Shown in pieces: positions 59,757 to 64,000 of a stretch of DNA of 64,000 bases (position 1 is the stretch's first letter; each line of letters opens with the position of its first letter). The notes under the pieces were generated by a model, which had not been told where the DNA came from, did no database searches, and saw only the letters and a program-made list of their open reading frames with translations. A program made the translations under genes and the position numbers. This stretch comes from an uncultured Bacteroidia bacterium (GTDB lineage: Bacteria; Bacteroidota; Bacteroidia; Bacteroidales; UBA932), in NCBI GenBank assembly GCA_902784435.1, contig CACZUR010000004.1:35425-99424 (forward strand), read 5' to 3'.

Positions 59757-61079
59757 ATGAAAAAGCAATTTCTGGCAACCGCTGTATTGGCCTTTGCCGC
59801 CCTTTCCTGCTCTTCCCTGGGCCAACTCCAGACACAAGTCTATGACGACGGTGTGTATTCCCGCCCTGCCGTAACCGTTGCCAGCACGGCCACGGATACG
59901 GAACTGGATAATCTCCTCGCAGAAACCAATGCTTCTCCGGCCTATGTCCTGAACTCCGGAGAGCAGGTGGTCGTTCCCGCCGGTACAGAGGTCCGTTTCA
60001 ATACCAACAGTCCGCTCACTGTCATTGAAGTCACGCCCACGTGGACATACGACTATTACTGGTCCTATCGGCCCTGGTATTACAGTCCCTGGTATTACAG
60101 CACCTGGGCCTGGACTCCCTGGTACCGCGGCTCCTGGTATTACGATTCCTGGTACTACAATCCCTGGTACCGCCACAGCTATTATGCCTACAACAGCTAC
60201 TGGTACTGGCACAGCCACTACAGCCCCTGGTATTACGGCTCCTGGGCCTGGGATCCCTGGTATTACGATTCCTGGTATTACGACCACTGGTACTGGAGAG
60301 ACCATTATTATGGTTACGGCTATTATGGCCATCCCCACTACGGTTGGGGCGGCCCCATCCGTGCATTCAGCCACCGCAGCCATGCTGCCGCGCTGGGCTT
60401 TCGGGAAGGCAACTTTGGCGCCCGTGGCGGAGCAGTCCGCGTGAGCGGTGGCAGTTCCCGTGCCGCCACCTCGCGCGCCTCATCGGCCAGCGCCGTCTCC
60501 CGCACCAGCTCGGTCTCCCGCAGCAGTTCGGCCTCCCGGGCCTCCTCGGCCGTGTCCCGCACCAGCAGCAGCGCATCCCGTTCCAGCAGCGCTTCCCGGG
60601 CCTCCTCGGCCGTGTCCCGCTCCAGCGGCGCTTCCCGCTCTTCCGGCAGCTATTCCGGCAGCAGTTCCCGCTCCAGCGGCAGTGTTTCCCGTTCTTCCGG
60701 AAGCTACTCCGGCAGCAGTTCCCGCTCCAGCGGCGGCAGTGTTTCCCGTTCTTCCGGCAGCAGCTCCCGCTCCAGCGGCAATTATCGTCCCAGTGGCAGC
60801 GGCTCTTCCCGTTCATCGGGCAGTTCCACCTATCGTTCCAGCGGCGGCAGCGTGTCCCGCTCTTCCGGCAGTTCTTCCCGCTCCAGCGGCAGTTACTCCG
60901 GCAGCAGTAGCAGCCGCTCCAGTGGCAGCAGCTACTCCGGCAGCAGCTCCCGTTCCAGCGGAAGCAGTTATTCTGGTGGCGGTTATTCCGGCGGCAGTGG
61001 CAGCTACTCCGGTGGCGGATCCTCTTCCCGTTCCAGTGGCGGTGGAGGTGGCGGTTCCCGCTCCGGTGGTCGCCGATAA
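59757..61079 (+). CDS. Trp/Tyr-rich and Ser/Arg-repeat lipoprotein
   Basis: 440-aa lipoprotein I do not recognise. MKKQFLATAVLAFAALSC is the signal with lipobox Cys18. Residues ~20-90 are ordinary. Residues ~92-200 are an aromatic tract with degenerate units such as SPWYYSTWAWTPWYRGSWYY, tens of Trp and Tyr. Residues ~225-440 are built from short Ser/Arg/Gly units (SRSSG, SYSGSS, SSRSSGG). The chain has almost no aliphatic core beyond the first 90 residues, so it is probably intrinsically disordered and surface-exposed; Arg-aromatic and Tyr-Trp contacts could make it adhesive, phase-separating or glycan-binding. It has a strong ribosome-binding site and is followed 12 nt later by a porin-like gene. 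Confidence 0.85.
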   Translation: MKKQFLATAVLAFAALSCSSLGQLQTQVYDDGVYSRPAVTVASTATDTELDNLLAETNASPAYVLNSGEQVVVPAGTEVRFNTNSPLTVIEVTPTWTYDYYWSYRPWYYSPWYYSTWAWTPWYRGSWYYDSWYYNPWYRHSYYAYNSYWYWHSHYSPWYYGSWAWDPWYYDSWYYDHWYWRDHYYGYGYYGHPHYGWGGPIRAFSHRSHAAALGFREGNFGARGGAVRVSGGSSRAATSRASSASAVSRTSSVSRSSSASRASSAVSRTSSSASRSSSASRASSAVSRSSGASRSSGSYSGSSSRSSGSVSRSSGSYSGSSSRSSGGSVSRSSGSSSRSSGNYRPSGSGSSRSSGSSTYRSSGGSVSRSSGSSSRSSGSYSGSSSSRSSGSSYSGSSSRSSGSSYSGGGYSGGSGSYSGGGSSSRSSGGGGGGSRSGGRR

Positions 61080-61091
61080 AGATTTTTGACA

Positions 61092-62780
61092 ATGATGAAA
61101 AGATTTGTAATAACAGCATTGGCTGCGGCCCTCTGTGTGCCGGCCGTGGCGCAGAACTGGCAGGATGCCCTGCTGTTCTCGGAAAACAACTACAGCGGTA
61201 CCGCCCGGGGCGTGGGTATGGGCAATGCCCTTACGGCTGTGGGCGGAGATCCCGGCGCCATCGTGTTCAACCCGGCTGCCGGCGCTGTGGCAGGCTACTC
61301 GCAGTTTTACATCTCTCCGGGTCTGTCCTTCTCTTCCATTACGGCACAGGGAACGGTTCTGTCCGGAGAAACCACGGCCACGGGCTATGGAGACAAGCTG
61401 AATACTGTCTATGCCGGTTTCAAGATTCCGGCCGCCGGTTTCGTTCTCAATATGGATACCGGCCGCCGGACGGGCCTCAGGCGTACGTCTTTCGGCTTCC
61501 TGGTCCACACCACCAACGACTTCACCTCCCGTTTCAATGCGCAGGGCGTGAACGGAACCACTTCCTATGCCTCTTCTCTGGCTTCTTCGGCCGACGGCTA
61601 TTCCGCCAGTGTACTGGGTGCGGAAGACTGGTTCTACAACGGCAGCGACCCTGCCCGCCTGCCCGCCTGGGTAGATATGACAGGTTATCGCAGCGGAATG
61701 TTCAATGGCGTGGCCGGACAGGATGGCGCCTACATCGCCCTCACGGAAGTCATGGACAGCAACGGGGATATGCGCCTGGCCGCTCCGGTGTATCAGCAGT
61801 ACGGACAGCAGACCTCCGGTTCCAAACGGGACATGCTGTTCAGTTTCTCGGCCGATTACTCGGACAAACTCTATGTGGGCATGAACCTGGGCATCACCAT
61901 GCTCAACTATGACCTTAACGAGTATTGGACGGAGCGCCCGGACAATCCGGCCGATTTCCCGGACATCAAATACTCGGACGGCCGCACGGAGCGTTTCTCC
62001 AGCCTCCGGATGAAACGCAATTACCGCGTGCGCGGCGGCGGCGTGTACCTGAAAGCCGGTTTGCTGTGGCGCCCCGTCGAGGGCCTGCGCCTGGGAGCCG
62101 CTTTCCAGACTCCCACGGTGATGGACCTCACGGAACGTTACGGCTATTCCGGAGAAGTGAGGATGGAAGGCCGCAATCCCTCTACTGCCAGTTCTCCGGA
62201 GGATGAATGGGGGTACAGGCTGGTCAGCCCGTTCCGCTTCAATGCGGGTGCCGCCTTCACCCTGGGGCAGTTTGGCGTCGTGAGCGCAGACTACGAGTAT
62301 GCCCATTATGGCATGGCCCGTTTCAGCGGCCGTGACGGCTATGTGTCCGACAACTTCACCTGGGCCAACCAGGATATCCGGGACCTGCTGGGCGCCAGCC
62401 ATCAGCTGCGTCTGGGAGCGGAACTGAAACCCGTGCCCGCCCTGGCGTTCCGTGCCGGATACAACTTTACCACCGGTGCCCAGGAAAATGAACTGGTCGG
62501 CAATAAAGTGTCAGCCTTGGACAGCCAGGTAAAGAGTGCCCTGAACCGGCATGCTTTCTCCCTGGGCTTCGGCTATTCGGGCAGCGGCTCGTTCTATCTG
62601 GACGCCGCCGTCAGGGTGCGTACCGCTCCGGTAGACTATATTATCCCTTATTTCTATTATGTAGCTCCGGACCCCAACCAATACTGGAACAAGGTGGACG
62701 CGGAGGATATCCTGACGCCGGAAGTCAAGCTGGTTTCCTGGCTCCCGGAAGCCATCGTCACGCTGGGCTGGCGGTTCTAA
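61092..62780 (+). CDS. OmpP1/FadL-like outer-membrane transporter
   Basis: 562-aa outer-membrane protein with signal peptide MMKRFVITALAAALCVPAVAQ. The N-terminal stretch DALLFSENNYSGTARGVGMGNALTAVGGDPGAIVFNPA is the FadL/OmpP1/TodX signature (the N-terminal hatch), followed by alternating beta strands and a C-terminal aromatic end (IVTLGWRF). FadL proteins import long-chain fatty acids or other hydrophobic compounds. It is placed 12 nt after the Trp/Tyr-rich lipoprotein gene, so a functional pair is possible. A strong terminator follows. Confidence 0.9.
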   Translation: MMKRFVITALAAALCVPAVAQNWQDALLFSENNYSGTARGVGMGNALTAVGGDPGAIVFNPAAGAVAGYSQFYISPGLSFSSITAQGTVLSGETTATGYGDKLNTVYAGFKIPAAGFVLNMDTGRRTGLRRTSFGFLVHTTNDFTSRFNAQGVNGTTSYASSLASSADGYSASVLGAEDWFYNGSDPARLPAWVDMTGYRSGMFNGVAGQDGAYIALTEVMDSNGDMRLAAPVYQQYGQQTSGSKRDMLFSFSADYSDKLYVGMNLGITMLNYDLNEYWTERPDNPADFPDIKYSDGRTERFSSLRMKRNYRVRGGGVYLKAGLLWRPVEGLRLGAAFQTPTVMDLTERYGYSGEVRMEGRNPSTASSPEDEWGYRLVSPFRFNAGAAFTLGQFGVVSADYEYAHYGMARFSGRDGYVSDNFTWANQDIRDLLGASHQLRLGAELKPVPALAFRAGYNFTTGAQENELVGNKVSALDSQVKSALNRHAFSLGFGYSGSGSFYLDAAVRVRTAPVDYIIPYFYYVAPDPNQYWNKVDAEDILTPEVKLVSWLPEAIVTLGWRF

Positions 62781-62791
62781 GGGATAAAAAC

Positions 62792-62822
62792 TGCCATTTT
62801 GTCATAAAGTGCCCCTTGGCAC
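62792..62822 (+). promoter_or_regulatory. Candidate regulatory dyads upstream of dnaK
   Basis: TGCCATTTTGTCA (62792-62804) is an imperfect dyad; GTGCC-CCTT-GGCAC (62809-62822) is a perfect 5-bp dyad. Both lie about 80-110 bp before dnaK. They could be heat-shock operator sites; TTGGCAC also recalls a sigma-54 -24 element but the -12 half is poor. No CIRCE (HrcA) site is present. Confidence 0.35.
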
Positions 62823-62839
62823 GAAGTTCGATTTATCTT

Positions 62840-62872
62840 CTGCGTCGCCCGGAATGGCGGCGCAGGTTTTTT
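62840..62872 (+). terminator. Intrinsic terminator after the porin gene
   Basis: CTGCGTCGCC (62840-62849) pairs with GGCGGCGCAG (62856-62865), one G-T wobble, 6-nt loop, then a G and TTTTTT. It is the strongest plus-strand terminator in the window and separates the porin from dnaK. Confidence 0.8.
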
Positions 62873-62901
62873 ATTGATAACAATTTAAAAATTAGCATAC
62901 T

Positions 62902-64000
62902 ATGGGTAAAATTATCGGTATCGACTTAGGAACCACCAATTCCTGTGTCGCAGTGATGGAGGGCAACCAGCCCACCGTCATCATCAATAACGAGGGTCAG
63001 CGTACCACCCCTTCCGTGGTGGCTTTCACCGACGGCGGAGAGCGCAAGATCGGTTCCCCGGCCAAGCGCCAGGCCATCACCAACCCCAACAACACCGTGT
63101 TCTCCATCAAGCGTTTCATGGGTGAAACCTACGACCAGGTGAATACGGAGGTGAACCGCGTTCCCTACAAAGTGGTCCGTGGAGAAAACAACACGCCCCG
63201 CGTAGACATCAGCGGCAAGCTCTATACCCCGCAGGAGATTTCGGCCATGATTCTTCAGAAGATGAAGAAGACGGCAGAAGAGTATCTGCGTCAGGAAGTT
63301 ACGGAAGCCGTCATCACGGTTCCGGCCTACTTCTCCGACTCTCAGCGTCAGGCCACCAAGGAGGCCGGCCGCATCGCCGGCCTGGATGTGAAGCGTATCA
63401 TCAACGAGCCCACCGCAGCGGCCCTGGCCTATGGCCTGGACAAGAAGGACAAGGATATGAAAGTGGCCGTGTACGACCTGGGCGGCGGTACCTTTGATAT
63501 CTCCATCCTGCAGCTGGGCGACGGCGTGTTCGAGGTGTTGTCCACCAACGGTGACACCCACCTGGGCGGCGACGACTTCGACCAGGTCATCATCGACTGG
63601 CTGGCCCAGGAATTCGCTGCCGAAAACGGCGGAATCGACCTCAAGAAGGACCCCATGGCCCTGCAGCGTCTGAAAGAGGCGGCGGAAAAAGCCAAGATCG
63701 AGCTTTCCAGCCAAACCTCTACGGAAATCAATCTGCCGTACATCATGCCGGTAGACGGTGTTCCCAAGCACCTGGCCAAAACCCTCACCCGTGCCAAGTT
63801 CGAACAGCTGTCGGACGCCCTGTTCCAGCGTTCCATCGCCCCTTGCCGCCAGGCCCTGAGCGATGCGCACCTGAACCCCTCCGACATTGACGAAGTCCTG
63901 CTCGTGGGCGGCAGCACCCGTATCCCTTACGTGCAGGAGCTGGTAAAGAACTTCTTCGGCAAGGAACCCAACAAGAGCGTGAACCCCGACGAGGTAGTGG
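62902..64000 (+). CDS. dnaK: Molecular chaperone DnaK (Hsp70), 3' end outside window
   Basis: The first 366 residues of DnaK; the frame is still open at the last base. [21 protein letters not shown] is the phosphate-1 motif, [16 protein letters not shown] phosphate-2, [13 protein letters not shown] the adenosine motif; [17 protein letters not shown] is also diagnostic. The visible part is the ATPase domain; the substrate-binding domain lies beyond 64000. DnaK folds nascent and stress-denatured proteins with DnaJ and GrpE. The gene starts 121 bp after the porin stop codon, past a terminator, so it has its own promoter. Confidence 0.97.
   Translation, partial: MGKIIGIDLGTTNSCVAVMEGNQPTVIINNEGQRTTPSVVAFTDGGERKIGSPAKRQAITNPNNTVFSIKRFMGETYDQVNTEVNRVPYKVVRGENNTPRVDISGKLYTPQEISAMILQKMKKTAEEYLRQEVTEAVITVPAYFSDSQRQATKEAGRIAGLDVKRIINEPTAAALAYGLDKKDKDMKVAVYDLGGGTFDISILQLGDGVFEVLSTNGDTHLGGDDFDQVIIDWLAQEFAAENGGIDLKKDPMALQRLKEAAEKAKIELSSQTSTEINLPYIMPVDGVPKHLAKTLTRAKFEQLSDALFQRSIAPCRQALSDAHLNPSDIDEVLLVGGSTRIPYVQELVKNFFGKEPNKSVNPDEVV

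Noticed and set aside
62809-62831. Sigma-54 promoter for dnaK
   Set aside because: TTGGCAC fits a -24 half, but the -12 GC at the required distance is not present; kept only as a note in the dnaK regulatory entry.
1-64000. tRNA or rRNA genes, prophage or plasmid modules
   Set aside because: I looked for T-loop consensus, rRNA segments, integrases, portal/terminase and replication or partition genes and saw none; a proper covariance-model scan would settle the tRNA question.

Overview
The window is a GC-rich stretch of a Bacteroidales (Bacteroidota) chromosome, probably from an uncultured gut or rumen lineage. The evidence is the Bacteroidota-type promoter element TAnnTTTG in front of many genes, the near absence of Shine-Dalgarno sites, and families largely typical of the phylum: DUF3822, DUF4293, DUF3078, GPH sugar symporter, short-form ProS, BT_3928-like DoxX protein, and GH3/GH31/GH5 lipoproteins. 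No tRNA, rRNA, CRISPR array, prophage or plasmid function was seen.

Layout. 1-9.2 kb: a glycan-degradation operon (sialate O-acetylesterase, PA14-containing GH31, GH3, cellobiose-2-epimerase-like enzyme, GPH symporter) without SusC/SusD in view. 9.2-11.2 kb: a repeat-rich patch with a small unknown gene, a RAYT-like transposase and rpmH. 11.2-15.6 kb: DUF4359-like gene, polA, ECF sigma factor and rsmG, all on the minus strand. 15.7-17.1 kb: a GH5 glucanase and two small genes. 17.1-25.7 kb (minus): MsrA fused to a free-Met-R-sulfoxide reductase domain, EttA, then a tightly overlapping run of nrnA, two FKBP-type lipoproteins, MATE pump, cytidylate-kinase-like protein and serine hydrolase. 25.8-30.9 kb (plus): membrane protein, DUF3822, rsmD, cstA, HerA-like ATPase. 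30.9-34.7 kb: two inverted clusters of a 53-bp repeat bracketing sstT, a CoA hydrolase/transferase and mazG. 34.8-41.7 kb: prfA, queF, the fabK-fabF-fabZ run (minus), DUF4293, a nucleotidyltransferase, a CPBP protease and an FtsB/DivIC-like protein. 41.7-50.6 kb (minus): rimP-nusA-infB-cotH-tmk-doxX-folP. 51.0-59.6 kb (minus): proS-DUF3078-tilS and gpmI-lpxD-lpxC-lpxA-wbqC. 59.7-64 kb (plus): an unusual Trp/Tyr- and Ser/Arg-rich lipoprotein, an OmpP1/FadL-like porin, and dnaK, which runs off the window.

The most novel signal is a set of small palindromic DNA elements inserted in frame inside housekeeping genes (polA, nrnA, folP, wbqC) and once between genes. Most share a core containing GGCCGATGC or a close variant, but each copy has its own locus-specific, self-complementary arms. 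A second family, a 51-bp (17-codon) hairpin repeat, is tandem in polA and, in the opposite orientation relative to the coding strand, in tilS; a base pair of its stem covaries between the two genes. Together with the RAYT-like transposase and the 53-bp intergenic repeats, this suggests a genome shaped by small palindromic mobile sequences that have become protein insertions.
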